The notes beneath the pieces were generated by a model. It was not told where the DNA came from and did no database searches. It saw only the letters and a program-made list of their open reading frames with translations. From Clostridium aceticum (lineage in GTDB: Bacteria; Bacillota; Clostridia; Peptostreptococcales; Natronincolaceae): a DNA stretch of 64,000 nt. The DNA lies in the NCBI RefSeq assembly GCF_001042715.1, contig NZ_CP009687.1:2099418-2163417 (forward strand). Direction: 5' to 3'. Both the position numbers and the translations under genes were made by a program. Shown in pieces: positions 55,648-64,000 of the stretch; positions within the stretch are counted from its first letter, which is position 1, and every line of letters starts with the position of its first letter.

Positions 55648-57267
55648 TTATTCTATAGAAAATATATAGTAATACAAAGGCTGCCCTCCGTAATATAATT
55701 CCACATCACAGTCGGGAAAAAGCTCTTCTACTCGGTTTTTTAAGAGACTAGCAGCTTCTTCCTCCGTGTCCTCACCATAAAAAATTGTAATAATTTCATC
55801 CTCTTCTGTCACAGTTTTATTTAAAAGTTCAATGGAAACATCTAATAACTCTCTACCTACTCCTTGAATCTCACCTTCTCCAATTCCTAGTATATCTCCT
55901 TCACGAATAGCAATATCATTATAACTAGTGTCTCTGACAGCATAGGTAACCTGTGCTGTTTTTACATTTTGAATAGCTTCTAGCATTTCAACTTCATTAT
56001 CCTCTGGTGAGTTTTCTAAATTAAATGCCATTAACGCTGTAATTCCTTGGGGCACAGACTTTGTTGGGATTACCCTAATATCTTTATTTGAAATAGTTTT
56101 TGCTTGATTTGCCGCCATAATAATATTGCTGTTGTTAGGTAATATAAAGATGGTTGCAGCATCAATCGTATTAATAGCTTTTACAAAGTCCTGTGTACTG
56201 GGGTTCATCGTTTGCCCCCCTTCGATCACATAATCAACATCAAAATCCTTAAATATATTTGTTAAGCCCTGCCCCATCGTTACGGTAACAAAACCATACT
56301 GCTTGTTTTGTTTTTTAGATCTTATCTCTGCCACTTCCTCAAAGTTTTCATTTCTATGCTGTAGTCTCATGTTATCTATTTTTATATCTCTTAAATCCCC
56401 TAGTTTCAAACCATGTTCTAACACTTCTCCTGGATGATTTGTATGGATATGTACCTTTACAACATTTTCATTTCCCACCACCAACATAGAATCTCCATAA
56501 TCCTTGATGGCATTTTTCAGTTCTTCTATATTAGCCTCTGCAACGGTAATAATAAATTCTGTACAGTAGCCAAATTCTATAGCGCCTTCTACATGATCTT
56601 CATGCTGAACCGTTTGTTGTATAATTTCTAAGTCTTCCGTTGTTGGAATATTTCCAGTGAGGGCACCTAATGCCCCTAGATAAATATAGATCAGTCCTTT
56701 TCCTCCTGAATCTACCACGCCTGCTTCTTTTAGTACCTTTAGCATATCAGGTGTTCTTTTCAAAATTTCTTCTGCCTCAACAATTATCTTTTCAATAAAA
56801 ACAATGATATCTTTTTCTTTTTTAGCGATGATTACTGCCTTTTCAGCACTTTCCCTGGCTACAGTTAGTATAGTGCCTTCTACCGGCTTCATAACAGCTT
56901 TATAAGCAGTATCAGAAGCTGTCTTTAGAGCGATAGCCAAATCTTTTGTTGTAAGTTTTTCTTTCCCCTTTATGCCCTTTGCAAAACCCCTGAGTAATTG
57001 CGATAAAATAACCCCTGAATTCCCTCGGGCCCCCATAAGAGAGCCATTAGCTGCTAAGGAAGCTACTTCTTCCAAAGTATCTCCCTTATTACTTTTAATT
57101 TCTTTTACTGCCGACTGCATCGTTAAAGACATATTTGTTCCTGTATCTCCATCAGGAACTGGAAATACATTTAGTGCATTTACTACTTCTTTGTTAGCTT
57201 CTAAAGATTGTGCTCCAGCGATAAGCATCTGTTTTAGTAATTGCTGATCTATGTATTCAACTTTCAA
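55648..57267 (-). CDS. fakA: Fatty acid kinase FakA (YloV, DAK2 family)
   Basis: Phosphorylates host or medium fatty acids presented by FakB, feeding them to PlsX/PlsY. The DhaL (DAK2) nucleotide domain (about residues 5-200) has NVFPVPDGDTGTNMSLTMQS and GARGNSGVILSQLLRG; the middle zinc-like region and C-terminal FakA domain follow, ending in FYGEDTEEEAASLLKNRVEE. The length of 539 is normal. It follows yloU by 18 bases. No FakB (DegV) gene is in the window. Confidence 0.95.
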   Translation of the reverse strand: MKVEYIDQQLLKQMLIAGAQSLEANKEVVNALNVFPVPDGDTGTNMSLTMQSAVKEIKSNKGDTLEEVASLAANGSLMGARGNSGVILSQLLRGFAKGIKGKEKLTTKDLAIALKTASDTAYKAVMKPVEGTILTVARESAEKAVIIAKKEKDIIVFIEKIIVEAEEILKRTPDMLKVLKEAGVVDSGGKGLIYIYLGALGALTGNIPTTEDLEIIQQTVQHEDHVEGAIEFGYCTEFIITVAEANIEELKNAIKDYGDSMLVVGNENVVKVHIHTNHPGEVLEHGLKLGDLRDIKIDNMRLQHRNENFEEVAEIRSKKQNKQYGFVTVTMGQGLTNIFKDFDVDYVIEGGQTMNPSTQDFVKAINTIDAATIFILPNNSNIIMAANQAKTISNKDIRVIPTKSVPQGITALMAFNLENSPEDNEVEMLEAIQNVKTAQVTYAVRDTSYNDIAIREGDILGIGEGEIQGVGRELLDVSIELLNKTVTEEDEIITIFYGEDTEEEAASLLKNRVEELFPDCDVELYYGGQPLYYYIFSIE

Positions 57268-57285
57268 GTTTCGTACCTCCTTAAG

Positions 57286-57642
57286 TTACTTTTGGACTCT
57301 GACTCCTTGTACATTGATGTTTACTTTTTTTACATTCATACCTGTTAGATGTTCTATATTGTACTTTACTTTTTCAATGATATTGTTGGCTACAACAGAG
57401 ATCCTTGTACCAAACTCCACGATAACGAATAGCTCAATAGTAATTTCATCACTTTCTGTAACTACTTTCACCCCTTTACTGGAATGTTCTCTTTTTAAAA
57501 GTTCCACTAAGCCTCCTGCAGCAGATTTTGCCGCCATCCCTACCAATCCATAACACTCCATAGCTGAAGCACCGGCTATAGAAGCTAATACATGATCATC
57601 AATAACAATTGTGCCAATGTCATTTGTTAATTTTCCTGGCAT
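57286..57642 (-). CDS. yloU: Asp23/Gls24 family envelope stress protein YloU
   Basis: Small protein of the alkaline-shock/Asp23 family, of uncertain function, thought to act at the membrane. The 118 residues begin GKLTNDIGTIVIDDHVLASI and include GVKVVTESDEITIELFVIVE. It is always upstream of the fakA gene in Firmicutes. A strong promoter lies upstream. Confidence 0.92.
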   Translation of the reverse strand: MPGKLTNDIGTIVIDDHVLASIAGASAMECYGLVGMAAKSAAGGLVELLKREHSSKGVKVVTESDEITIELFVIVEFGTRISVVANNIIEKVKYNIEHLTGMNVKKVNINVQGVRVQK

Positions 57643-57702
57643 TAGTTACCCTCCTTCGATATTTCTATCTATAAAATAATATTTCAAATATTTTTTCCTT
57701 AT

Positions 57703-57731
57703 AGTATAGAATAATGTATGTAATTCCTCAA
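57703..57731 (-). promoter_or_regulatory. Predicted sigma-A promoter of yloU-fakA
   Basis: On the minus strand TTGAGG (57731-57726), 17 bases, then TATACT (57708-57703), about 60 bases before the yloU start. Confidence 0.5.
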
Positions 57732-57779
57732 ATTGTACATAAAATGTATATAACTATTGTATATGAATCTATAAAATAG

Positions 57780-57813
57780 TTCAATAAAAAACAAGTTTAC
57801 ATTTTTTATTGAA
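57780..57813. repeat. Perfect 12-base-arm palindrome between divergent yloU and rpmB promoters
   Basis: TTCAATAAAAAA (57780-57791) and its exact complement (57802-57813) flank 10 bases. It lies between two divergent promoters, not after a gene, so it is not a terminator of a flanking gene. It could be a binding site for a regulator shared by both directions, or a cruciform-forming sequence. Confidence 0.5.
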
Positions 57814-57830
57814 TTATTTTCATATTTTCA

Positions 57831-57859
57831 TTGCAAAATCCCTAGTAATATGTTAATAT
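57831..57859 (+). promoter_or_regulatory. Predicted promoter of rpmB
   Basis: TTGCAA (57831-57836), 17 bases, then TAATAT (57854-57859), with an overlapping TATAAT (57860-57865) that has a worse-spaced partner. The leader before rpmB would be about 40 bases. Confidence 0.5.
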
Positions 57860-57906
57860 TATAATGTTTTTAAAGCTTGAACATGAGCTTGAAGGAGGTG
57901 TTCATA

Positions 57907-58098
57907 ATGGCAAGAGTATGTGAAATATGCGAAAAAGGAAAAGTACATGGCAATCAGGTCAGCCACTCCAACCGTCATAGCAAAAGAACTTGGTTACCTA
58001 ACTTAAGAAGAGTAAGAGCTATCGTTGATGGTACGCCTAAAAGAATTAACGTATGTACAAGATGCTTACGTTCTGGTAAAGTAGAAAGAGCTATATAA
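57907..58098 (+). CDS. rpmB: 50S ribosomal protein L28
   Basis: Large-subunit protein. The 63 residues start MARVCEICEKGKVHGNQVSH and end INVCTRCLRSGKVERAI; the four cysteines mark the zinc-binding form. The ATG at 57907 is preceded by GAAGGAGGTGTTCATA; a start at 57877 would add ten residues that are not part of L28. It is a lone plus-strand gene among minus-strand neighbours. Confidence 0.97.
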   Translation: MARVCEICEKGKVHGNQVSHSNRHSKRTWLPNLRRVRAIVDGTPKRINVCTRCLRSGKVERAI

Positions 58099-58100
58099 AT

Positions 58101-58134
58101 AAAAAAAGCCACCTAAATCGGGTAGGCTTTTTTT
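58101..58134. terminator. Bidirectional terminator between rpmB and the small membrane gene
   Basis: AAAAAAAGCCACC and the A/T-flanked complement (58101-58113 with 58122-58134) form a stem with one bulge. The plus-strand end has seven T (58128-58134) and the minus-strand end has seven T as well, so it serves both converging genes. Confidence 0.8.
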
Positions 58135-58137
58135 GCT

Positions 58138-58299
58138 TTAAAAGTGATAAATCACAATTCCTACAATCATGCACATAAAAGCAAATATAAAAATCCATAA
58201 TGTAAAGGGGATTACATAAAGAAATATACAAAAACCTACTATAAATATCACTAAACCAATGAGTTTTGATAAAGACGTTCTTCGCTTCCTTCGAAACAT
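58138..58299 (-). CDS. Small two-helix membrane protein, 53 residues
   Basis: I found this by hand translation. The ATG at 58299 follows AGGTGATTCG and the frame runs to a TAA at 58138: MFRRKRRTSLSKLIGLVIF then a second hydrophobic stretch ending GIVIYHF. A basic N-terminus (six Arg/Lys in the first seven) precedes two membrane helices (about residues 13-33 and 35-51) with a Pro turn. It lies between thiN and rpmB, exactly where Bacillus has spoVM, but it is not SpoVM (26 residues, amphipathic). I do not recognise a family. Confidence 0.65.
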   Translation of the reverse strand: MFRRKRRTSLSKLIGLVIFIVGFCIFLYVIPFTLWIFIFAFMCMIVGIVIYHF

Positions 58300-58340
58300 C
58301 GAATCACCTGCCTAAGTTCATTATTATTAATATCATATTC

Positions 58341-58389
58341 AAAAAAAACAAAAATGCTACTGAATCATGAAAAATTCAATAGCATTTTT
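58341..58389 (-). terminator. Strong terminator after thiN
   Basis: Arms of 15 bases (58350-58364 and 58375-58389) pair with a single G-U and a 10-base loop, followed on the minus strand by GTTTTTTTT. It ends the rlmN-prpC-prkC-rsgA-rpe-thiN transcript about 26 bases after the thiN stop codon. Confidence 0.9.
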
Positions 58390-58415
58390 TTATTCTTTAT
58401 ACTTAATTTAAGTAT

Positions 58416-59048
58416 TCATTCTTTTGATTTTATAACTAATAACACACCTTCTTTAAGAGAGATCACAGCCTCTTTTTGTATAAAGACATTACTGATTCCT
58501 AAAGTACTGCCTTGATCTATGTCTCTATCCTTTAGAGGGTATTCTAAACCTTCAAGAGTAACACCTTTAACAGGATTGGTCAAAGGAATAATGGAAATGT
58601 GCTCTCCTATCTCTCCTTGTACATAAATTCTGCTATTGGTAATGGTAATATAGCTGTTTTCATCTACTATTTTTCCTTCTACTCCCTGCTGCAAAATTCT
58701 CCATAACAGCATGATATTGCCTATACTGTGATCCTGCCTTGATCCTAGGGCTCCGATCATGGTAATACTTTTAGGGTTTAATTGAAAGGCATATTCCAAT
58801 GCCAGTTCTGTATCTGTCTGGTCCTTTCTAGAGGGGAACTTCTCATATTGTACTTTATTTTCCTTCATCCATAGTAAATCTTCAGAATCGATAGAATCAA
58901 AGTCTCCCACCAATAAATTAGGGACAACATTTATTTTTCTTAAGTACTTAGCCGCACCATCAGCACATATAAGGTATTTATTTTTGATGATGTTTTCAAT
59001 ATAGGCCAAGTTGTCAATATTTCCATTAGCAATAATAACAATCTCCAT
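58416..59048 (-). CDS. thiN: Thiamine pyrophosphokinase ThiN
   Basis: Adds pyrophosphate to thiamine to make the cofactor. The family motifs are YLICADGAAKYLRKI, PNLLVGDFDSID and FPSRKDQTDTELALEYAF (the metal- and substrate-binding DQTD), then IGALGSRQDHSIGNIMLL. I start at the ATG at 59048 (210 residues), behind GAGGAAGATT; a GTG at 59060 overlaps this site and the rpe stop. The gene is last in its operon. Confidence 0.94.
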   Translation of the reverse strand: MEIVIIANGNIDNLAYIENIIKNKYLICADGAAKYLRKINVVPNLLVGDFDSIDSEDLLWMKENKVQYEKFPSRKDQTDTELALEYAFQLNPKSITMIGALGSRQDHSIGNIMLLWRILQQGVEGKIVDENSYITITNSRIYVQGEIGEHISIIPLTNPVKGVTLEGLEYPLKDRDIDQGSTLGISNVFIQKEAVISLKEGVLLVIKSKE

Positions 59049-59059
59049 AATCTTCCTCA

Positions 59060-59713
59060 CTATTTAGCATTTCTTCTGATTTCTTTTACGGTGGCTTCCA
59101 TATCTACACTGTTGAAAACAGCAGATCCTGCAACAAGAACATTGGCTCCAGCCTCAGTCACTAAGCCAACATTGTCTGGCTTAATGCCTCCATCTACTTG
59201 AATATCTAAATCTAGTTTTTTTTTGTTAATCATCCCTCTTAATTCTTTAATCTTATTCAGCATACCAGGAATAAAAGACTGTCCCCCAAAACCAGGGTTT
59301 ACTGTCATAATCAGTACCATATCTAGATCCTCTAATACATATTCAATATCTGTTAATGGTGTGGCAGGGTTAAGGGCCACTGCAGCTTTAATACCATAGC
59401 TTTTTATATGTTGTATGGTACGGTGCAAGTGTCTGCATGCCTCACTGTGAACGGATATAATATCTGCCCCTGCCTTGACAAAGTCCCCAATATACTGATC
59501 TGGATTTTCTATCATTAAATGCACATCAAAGGGCATTTTGGTTTTCTCCTTTAAGCTTTGCACGATGGGGGGCCCTAATGTAATATTGGGCACAAAGTGT
59601 CCGTCCATTACATCAATATGCAATAAATCACATCCAACTTCTTCTACCCTTTTTACCTCATTAGCTAAATTTGCAAAATCTGCTGCTAGTATAGAAGGGG
59701 CTAATTTTATCAT
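59060..59713 (-). CDS. rpe: Ribulose-phosphate 3-epimerase
   Basis: Interconverts ribulose-5-phosphate and xylulose-5-phosphate in the pentose phosphate pathway. The TIM barrel shows [51 protein letters not shown] and [13 protein letters not shown]. The length of 217 is normal. ATAGGAGGTTTTAACAA precedes the ATG. It sits between rsgA and thiN, as in Bacillus. Confidence 0.97.
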   Translation of the reverse strand: MIKLAPSILAADFANLANEVKRVEEVGCDLLHIDVMDGHFVPNITLGPPIVQSLKEKTKMPFDVHLMIENPDQYIGDFVKAGADIISVHSEACRHLHRTIQHIKSYGIKAAVALNPATPLTDIEYVLEDLDMVLIMTVNPGFGGQSFIPGMLNKIKELRGMINKKKLDLDIQVDGGIKPDNVGLVTEAGANVLVAGSAVFNSVDMEATVKEIRRNAK

Positions 59714-59716
59714 TTG

Positions 59717-60595
59717 TTAAAACCTCCTATTGCTTTTAATTTCCTGTAAAAATTGTTGATAACTATTATGACGTTCCTCTGCTATCAGGTTTTTCTGCAA
59801 AGCGTTTTTTATACCACATTTTGGTTCATCAATATGCTGACAGGAGGAAAATTTACATTCCTCCCTATATTCATTAAATTCCGGAAAGTATAAAGCTAAG
59901 TCTTCTGCTTCCATAAAATCTAGACTTAGAGCACTAAACCCTGGAGTATCTACCACCCAACTGTTTTTTTCAATAGCAATTAACTCCGCGTGTCTTGTGG
60001 TATGTTTACCCCTGGCTGTCTTCACACTGATTTCACCGGTTTTCAATTGCAGTTCTGGATGCACTTTATTTAACAATGTGGATTTTCCTACCCCTGATGG
60101 TCCTGCAAAAACACTGGTATTTCCAATCAGTACCTCCTTTAAATCAGCTATGCCTACATCCCTCTTAACACTAGTTAACAATACCTTATAACCAATAGCA
60201 CGATATCTATCTACAATCGGAAGATAGTCTTCCTCAGCTAGCAAATCTACTTTGTTAAAACAAATAACAACTTCTAATTCCTCACTTTCTGCCAGCACTA
60301 AAAAACGATCTAGCAGCATGATATTTGGCTCTGGTTGAGTAACAGCAAAGACGATGATCGCTTGATTTACATTTGCAACAGTAGGACGGATTAACTCCGT
60401 ACTTCTTTCCATTATTTTTTCCATAACTCCTAATTTCTTCTGTTCATCTGTAATAGAGATTTCTACATAGTCTCCTACTAAAGGTGTAATCTTCATCTGC
60501 CTAAATATACCCCTAGCTTTACATTCATAGGTTTCCCCATCGACATCGACATAGTAAAACCCGCCTATTCCCTTTATCAACCGACCTCTTTTCAT
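59717..60595 (-). CDS. rsgA: Ribosome small subunit-dependent GTPase RsgA
   Basis: Circularly permuted GTPase that tests maturation of the 30S subunit. It has an N-terminal OB fold, G4 CFNKVDLL, G1 FAGPSGVGKSTLLNKVHP, G3 VVDTPGFSALSL and a C-terminal zinc finger CKFSSCQHIDEPKCGIKNAL. The length of 292 is normal. The phosphorylation genes prkC and prpC are directly upstream; RsgA is a known PrkC substrate in Bacillus. Confidence 0.96.
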   Translation of the reverse strand: MKRGRLIKGIGGFYYVDVDGETYECKARGIFRQMKITPLVGDYVEISITDEQKKLGVMEKIMERSTELIRPTVANVNQAIIVFAVTQPEPNIMLLDRFLVLAESEELEVVICFNKVDLLAEEDYLPIVDRYRAIGYKVLLTSVKRDVGIADLKEVLIGNTSVFAGPSGVGKSTLLNKVHPELQLKTGEISVKTARGKHTTRHAELIAIEKNSWVVDTPGFSALSLDFMEAEDLALYFPEFNEYREECKFSSCQHIDEPKCGIKNALQKNLIAEERHNSYQQFLQEIKSNRRF

Positions 60596-60613
60596 TCATT
60601 CCCTCCTAAAAGT

Positions 60614-62575
60614 TTATCTTAGTACAATATTATTCTTATGTTTTTGGGCATTTACAAACAGTTCAAATTCTTGTTTTGCATAACCAGTGAGAGGGACTAC
60701 TACCGTATGCCCGTCTTTATCCAAGTCGTGCTTTCTTTTATATACCTCTTCTCCATCAGATACCCTCTTGATGGCAATTTCCACAATCCCGCTATGACCT
60801 GGTAATTGTATCCTTACATTTTGAGTAGATAAAGTTGCTGACGCGCTTTGGTCCTCCTCTGGTGTTTCTGGTGTTTCATCTTCTGGTGGTGTTACATCCT
60901 CCGGCTCATCGATTACTTCTGGTCCTGTACTTATCGTTAAATTAACCACTGCATTTTGTGCTATCGGCGTTTCTGGAGGAATACTTTGGAAGATCACACG
61001 ACCTTCTGCATGTTCGTTGCTAGGTGCTTCTGTAATAGCACCTATTTGTAATTGCAACTGTCTTAATGTGGCTTCAGCACTTTCCCTAGTATTGCCTACT
61101 ACATTAGGCATTGGAAAAGTAACTACTTGAGGCCCTTTGCTGATAACATAATCCACCGTAGATCCTGCCGGTACTGAAGACCCTGCTCTAGGATTTTGCT
61201 CTATTACAACACCAATAGGAAATTCGCTAAAATTTTCTGTAACACGCCCTTCACTCAACCCCTCATTTCTTAGCATCAAGGGGGCGTTTGCTGCCTCTTT
61301 AAATCGCAAGTCCGGCACCTGTGCCATATCTGGACCTGCACTTACCACTACTCTGATGGGATAGCCCTTCTTTACCTTCATACCAGCATCAGTTTCCTGA
61401 TTAATAATTTCATTTTTTGGTACTTCCGTACTATTTATAGACCTTTCACTTAATTCTAAGCCTAATTGGCTAGCCATTTCTCTAGCTTCGAGAATATCCT
61501 TGCCTACTAAACTTGGAACCTGCACATCTTCTGTTCTGAAAAAGTTTAAGTTACTCACATAAAAAAGTCCAAACATAAATAACAATGCTGCAATTAAAGC
61601 AGCCGCAACTGCAGCAGCAATCATTAGCTTATTATTACCTTTTTTATTTTTAGGCAATGGTGCCTTAGGTGTCTCAATATCTTCTTCCTTAATACGAGGT
61701 ATGATCTGCGTAGGTGAGTCTTCATGATTGATCATCATCGTCATCTCACTACTAACAACATCTTCCTTTAATTTACCTAAATTTTCTATTAAACTTTGTG
61801 TATTTTGATACCTGGAGGCTTGATCCTTCTGCATCAGTTTTAGTATAATTTCCTCTAAAGACTTAGAAATTTCTGGAATAATCTCCGAGGGAGGAACCGG
61901 CTCCTGCTGAATATGCTTTAATGCTACTGCTATAGGACTTTCCCCTTCAAAAGGTACTTTTCCTGTAGCCATTTCGTACATAACAATCCCCAATGAGTAT
62001 AAGTCGGATTTTTCATCTGTATACCCACCTCTGGCCTGCTCTGGTGAAAAATAGTGAACAGAGCCTATAACACTACCCATATTGGTAATGGTAGAAGAAG
62101 TGGCAGCAATAGCAATCCCAAAATCTGTTACCTTTGCTCTATTATCTTCTGTGACTAGAATATTATGGGGTTTAATATCTCTATGAACTACATGGTTATA
62201 ATGGGCATGTTGCAAGGCTGAAGCTATTTGCTTTGTATAATTAATAATTTCATGCAAAGTTAATATGCCCTTTTCCTTTATTACTTCCTTTAAAGTTTTT
62301 CCCTTGACATACTCCATAACAATATAGTAAATATCATCTTCTTCTCCAACATCATACAGATTTACAATATTCGGATGGGACAAGCTTGCAGCGGCTTGAG
62401 ATTCCCTCTTGAACTTTTCTATAATGTCTTTATCACTAGTAAATTCTGATCTTAATATTTTTACCGCTACGTATCTATTTAATAAGTTGCACTTGGCCTT
62501 ATAAACTAAAGCCATACCGCCGCCTCCGACTTTTTCAACAATTTCATATCGACCACCTAGTATTTTGCCAATCAT
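60614..62575 (-). CDS. prkC: Membrane serine/threonine kinase PrkC with PASTA domains
   Basis: Sensor kinase that reacts to muropeptides and controls germination, cell wall and translation. The kinase domain (about residues 8-270) has GGGGMALVYKA, HRDIKPHNILV and DFGIAIAATSS. One membrane helix lies at about 320-345. Three PASTA repeats follow (about 350-415, 416-485 and 490-555), then a Pro/Glu-rich linker (EPEDVTPPEDETPETPEEDQ) and a C-terminal domain of about 75 residues that is not a PASTA unit. I start at the ATG at 62575 (653 residues), behind AGGTGAAAAGT; a GTG three codons earlier overlaps the prpC stop. Confidence 0.95.
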   Translation of the reverse strand: MIGKILGGRYEIVEKVGGGGMALVYKAKCNLLNRYVAVKILRSEFTSDKDIIEKFKRESQAAASLSHPNIVNLYDVGEEDDIYYIVMEYVKGKTLKEVIKEKGILTLHEIINYTKQIASALQHAHYNHVVHRDIKPHNILVTEDNRAKVTDFGIAIAATSSTITNMGSVIGSVHYFSPEQARGGYTDEKSDLYSLGIVMYEMATGKVPFEGESPIAVALKHIQQEPVPPSEIIPEISKSLEEIILKLMQKDQASRYQNTQSLIENLGKLKEDVVSSEMTMMINHEDSPTQIIPRIKEEDIETPKAPLPKNKKGNNKLMIAAAVAAALIAALLFMFGLFYVSNLNFFRTEDVQVPSLVGKDILEAREMASQLGLELSERSINSTEVPKNEIINQETDAGMKVKKGYPIRVVVSAGPDMAQVPDLRFKEAANAPLMLRNEGLSEGRVTENFSEFPIGVVIEQNPRAGSSVPAGSTVDYVISKGPQVVTFPMPNVVGNTRESAEATLRQLQLQIGAITEAPSNEHAEGRVIFQSIPPETPIAQNAVVNLTISTGPEVIDEPEDVTPPEDETPETPEEDQSASATLSTQNVRIQLPGHSGIVEIAIKRVSDGEEVYKRKHDLDKDGHTVVVPLTGYAKQEFELFVNAQKHKNNIVLR

Positions 62576-62580
62576 ACTTT

Positions 62581-63330
62581 TCACCTACCTTCTAAACCAG
62601 TGGGACTGTTTTTTGCAATAACTACTGTAATATTATCGTACCCACCTCGTTGATTTGCTAAGGAAACTAGCTTGTTACACCCTTCCACACAATCCTTCAT
62701 TTCTAGTAAGATATTTTGGAGCTCGTAGTTGTCAACAAAGTTTGTCAGACCATCCGTACATAATAAAAGAAGGTCTCCTTCATAGAAATCTATAGAAAAA
62801 ATATCTACCTTTACTTTTTTATCAGCACCTAACGATCTAGTAATAATGTTTTTCTGAGGATGTTTCATCGCTTCTCTTTCTGTTATACTTCCATTTCTCA
62901 CTAATTCTGCCACTAAGGAGTGGTCTTGCGTTATTTGTTCTAGCTCTCCATTTCTCAAAATATAAGCCCTGCTATCACCAATATGCCCTATATACACCTT
63001 ATCTTTCATCATTAAAACCATGGTAGCAGTAGTCCCCATACCTTCGCAATTAAAGTCTTCTATTGACTTGCTATATATTTCTTTGTTTGCCCTGTGAAAA
63101 GCCTCAAAGATAATCCCCTCCACGGATGGCTTCTCCAGTTCTTCTGTGATAAACTGGCTAATATGCTCTTTTATTGTATTTATCGCTATAAAACTAGCCA
63201 CTTCCCCACTTTTATGTCCTCCCATACCGTCCGCCACCATATATAGTTTGATATCTTTTTCATAAATACAATAATTATCTTCATTAATTTCTCTTACCTT
63301 TCCAATATCAGTAATTGCCGCTACTGTCAC
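62581..63330 (-). CDS. prpC: PP2C-type protein phosphatase PrpC
   Basis: Removes phosphates placed by PrkC. The metal-binding Asp residues are in VREINEDNYCIYEKDIK, MVADGMGGHKSGEVASFIAI, IGHIGDSRAYILRNG and CTDGLTNFVDN. The length of 249 is normal. It starts with GTG at 63330 behind GGGAGGGGAGTCAA, and its stop sits at the prkC start. Confidence 0.97.
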   Translation of the reverse strand: MTVAAITDIGKVREINEDNYCIYEKDIKLYMVADGMGGHKSGEVASFIAINTIKEHISQFITEELEKPSVEGIIFEAFHRANKEIYSKSIEDFNCEGMGTTATMVLMMKDKVYIGHIGDSRAYILRNGELEQITQDHSLVAELVRNGSITEREAMKHPQKNIITRSLGADKKVKVDIFSIDFYEGDLLLLCTDGLTNFVDNYELQNILLEMKDCVEGCNKLVSLANQRGGYDNITVVIAKNSPTGLEGR

Positions 63331-63405
63331 TTGACTCCCCTCCCATCCAAATACATATTCGACATGTTTATCCCAAACCCTCCATAAATTTACATTCTTG
63401 ATTTT

Positions 63406-64000
63406 CTACTTTTCCATTTCTTTACTTAAGTAGTTATTTCGCAGCTGGCCACAGGCTGCATTGATATCTGCACCCATTTCTCTCCGTATAGTAGCTTCAA
63501 CCCCTTGCATCTTTAAAACTTTTTGAAACCTTTTCACCTGATCTTCCCTAGGTTTTTGGAATTTCCCCTTTGTTACAATATTAACAGGTATCAGGTTTAC
63601 ATAGCATAACAATCCCTTTAACAATTGACCCAGTTGTTTTGCATGAACTTCTTCATCATTCACTTCTTTCACTAATGCATATTCAAAGGTGAGTCTTCTG
63701 TTGGTTTTTTGTAAGTAGTACTTACATGCTCCCATAAGATCTTTGATGGTGTATTTTTTTGCAATAGGCATCATTTTTTGTCTAATTTCGTCATTAGGTG
63801 CGTGAAGAGATATGGCTAGGTTAATAGGAATTTCTAGGTCCGCTAAATCTCTTATCTCAGGTACTAAACCACATGTAGACAATGTAATGTGCCGATTGCC
63901 AATATTGAGTCCTTCTTCACTATTGACGATTTCTAAAAATTTAATCACTTCCTTATAATTGTGCAATGGTTCGCCACTACCCATTAAAACAATGTTAGAA
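63406..64000 (-). CDS. rlmN: 23S rRNA/tRNA (adenine-C2)-methyltransferase RlmN, C-terminal part
   Basis: Radical SAM enzyme methylating A2503 of 23S rRNA and A37 of tRNA. The window holds only the C-terminal 197 or so codons; the frame is open to the right edge. Visible motifs are [40 protein letters not shown], and near the end [11 protein letters not shown], containing the methyl-carrying Cys. The N-terminal iron-sulfur site is off the window. It lies upstream of prpC, the order seen in Bacillus. Confidence 0.93.
   Translation of the reverse strand, partial: SNIVLMGSGEPLHNYKEVIKFLEIVNSEEGLNIGNRHITLSTCGLVPEIRDLADLEIPINLAISLHAPNDEIRQKMMPIAKKYTIKDLMGACKYYLQKTNRRLTFEYALVKEVNDEEVHAKQLGQLLKGLLCYVNLIPVNIVTKGKFQKPREDQVKRFQKVLKMQGVEATIRREMGADINAACGQLRNNYLSKEMEK

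Noticed and set aside
58138-58299. Small gene considered as spoVM
   Set aside because: SpoVM is about 26 residues with an amphipathic helix and a KFYTIKLPKFLGG-like sequence; this protein has two membrane helices and no such motif.
1-64000. tRNA and rRNA genes
   Set aside because: None of the intergenic intervals I read contains a cloverleaf-like pattern with the GTTCRANNC arm or rRNA core sequences.

Overview
The window comes from a low-GC, Gram-positive, flagellated anaerobe-type Firmicute, most likely an endospore-forming member of the Clostridia. Evidence: AT-rich sequence with strong AGGAGG-type ribosome binding sites; a flagellar operon with FliY (CheC-FliN fusion) and FliM of the Bacillus/Clostridium type; CodY, FapR, PrkC/PrpC, FakA, YlbJ and FabK; and the classic Firmicute gene order ylxM-ffh-rpsP-khpA-rimM-trmD-rplS-rbgA-rnhB. 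Naming a genus is not possible from sequence reading alone; an Alkaliphilus/Natronincola-like relative is an inference only. Nearly everything is on the minus strand, so the window reads biologically from right (64000) to left (1). Only tmcAL, ylbJ and rpmB are on the plus strand. I found no rRNA, tRNA, CRISPR array, prophage or intact insertion sequence.

Layout from the right. (a) 64000-58138: end of rlmN, then prpC-prkC-rsgA-rpe-thiN, the serine/threonine phosphorylation module with ribosome maturation and housekeeping genes, ending in a strong terminator; an unlisted 53-residue membrane protein gene follows, meeting plus-strand rpmB head-to-head at a shared terminator. (b) 57642-51856: yloU-fakA-recG, then rsmD-coaD and a coiled-coil gene, ending at a bidirectional terminator facing ylbJ. 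(c) 51840-47542: ylbJ and tmcAL (plus strand), divergent from ackA. (d) 47276-39432: yceD-rpmF, then the complete type II fatty acid operon fapR-plsX-fabH-fabK-fabD-fabG-acpP-fabF, with a clear FapR operator beside the fapR promoter. plsX carries a frameshift in a G6 tract. (e) 39431-32376: an unusual structured intergenic element, then rnc, a radical SAM gene, smc and ftsY; FtsY has a very long acidic Glu/Ile repeat. (f) 32274-18532: ylxM-ffh-rpsP-khpA-rimM-trmD, rplS, rbgA-rnhB-yraN-comM-dprA-topA-hslV-hslU-codY. (g) 18022-1: one flagellar operon flgB-flgC-fliE-fliF-fliG-fliH-fliI-fliJ-motE-like-fliK-flgD-(TIGR02530)-flgE-flbD-motA-motB-fliL-fliM-fliY-cheY-fliO-fliP-fliQ-fliR, running off the left edge.

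The genes form coherent blocks: protein targeting (SRP: ffh, ftsY, ylxM), ribosome assembly (rimM, rbgA, rsgA, rsmD, khpA), membrane lipid synthesis and uptake (fab operon, plsX, fapR, fakA), regulated proteolysis and nutrient sensing (hslUV, codY), and export-driven assembly of the flagellum. No clearly undescribed multi-gene system is visible. The items most worth a second look are the 123-base imperfect palindrome with two internal hairpins upstream of rnc (39109-39231), the FtsY repeat (33306-33593), the plsX frameshift (45424-45429), and several palindromes sitting on promoters or leaders.
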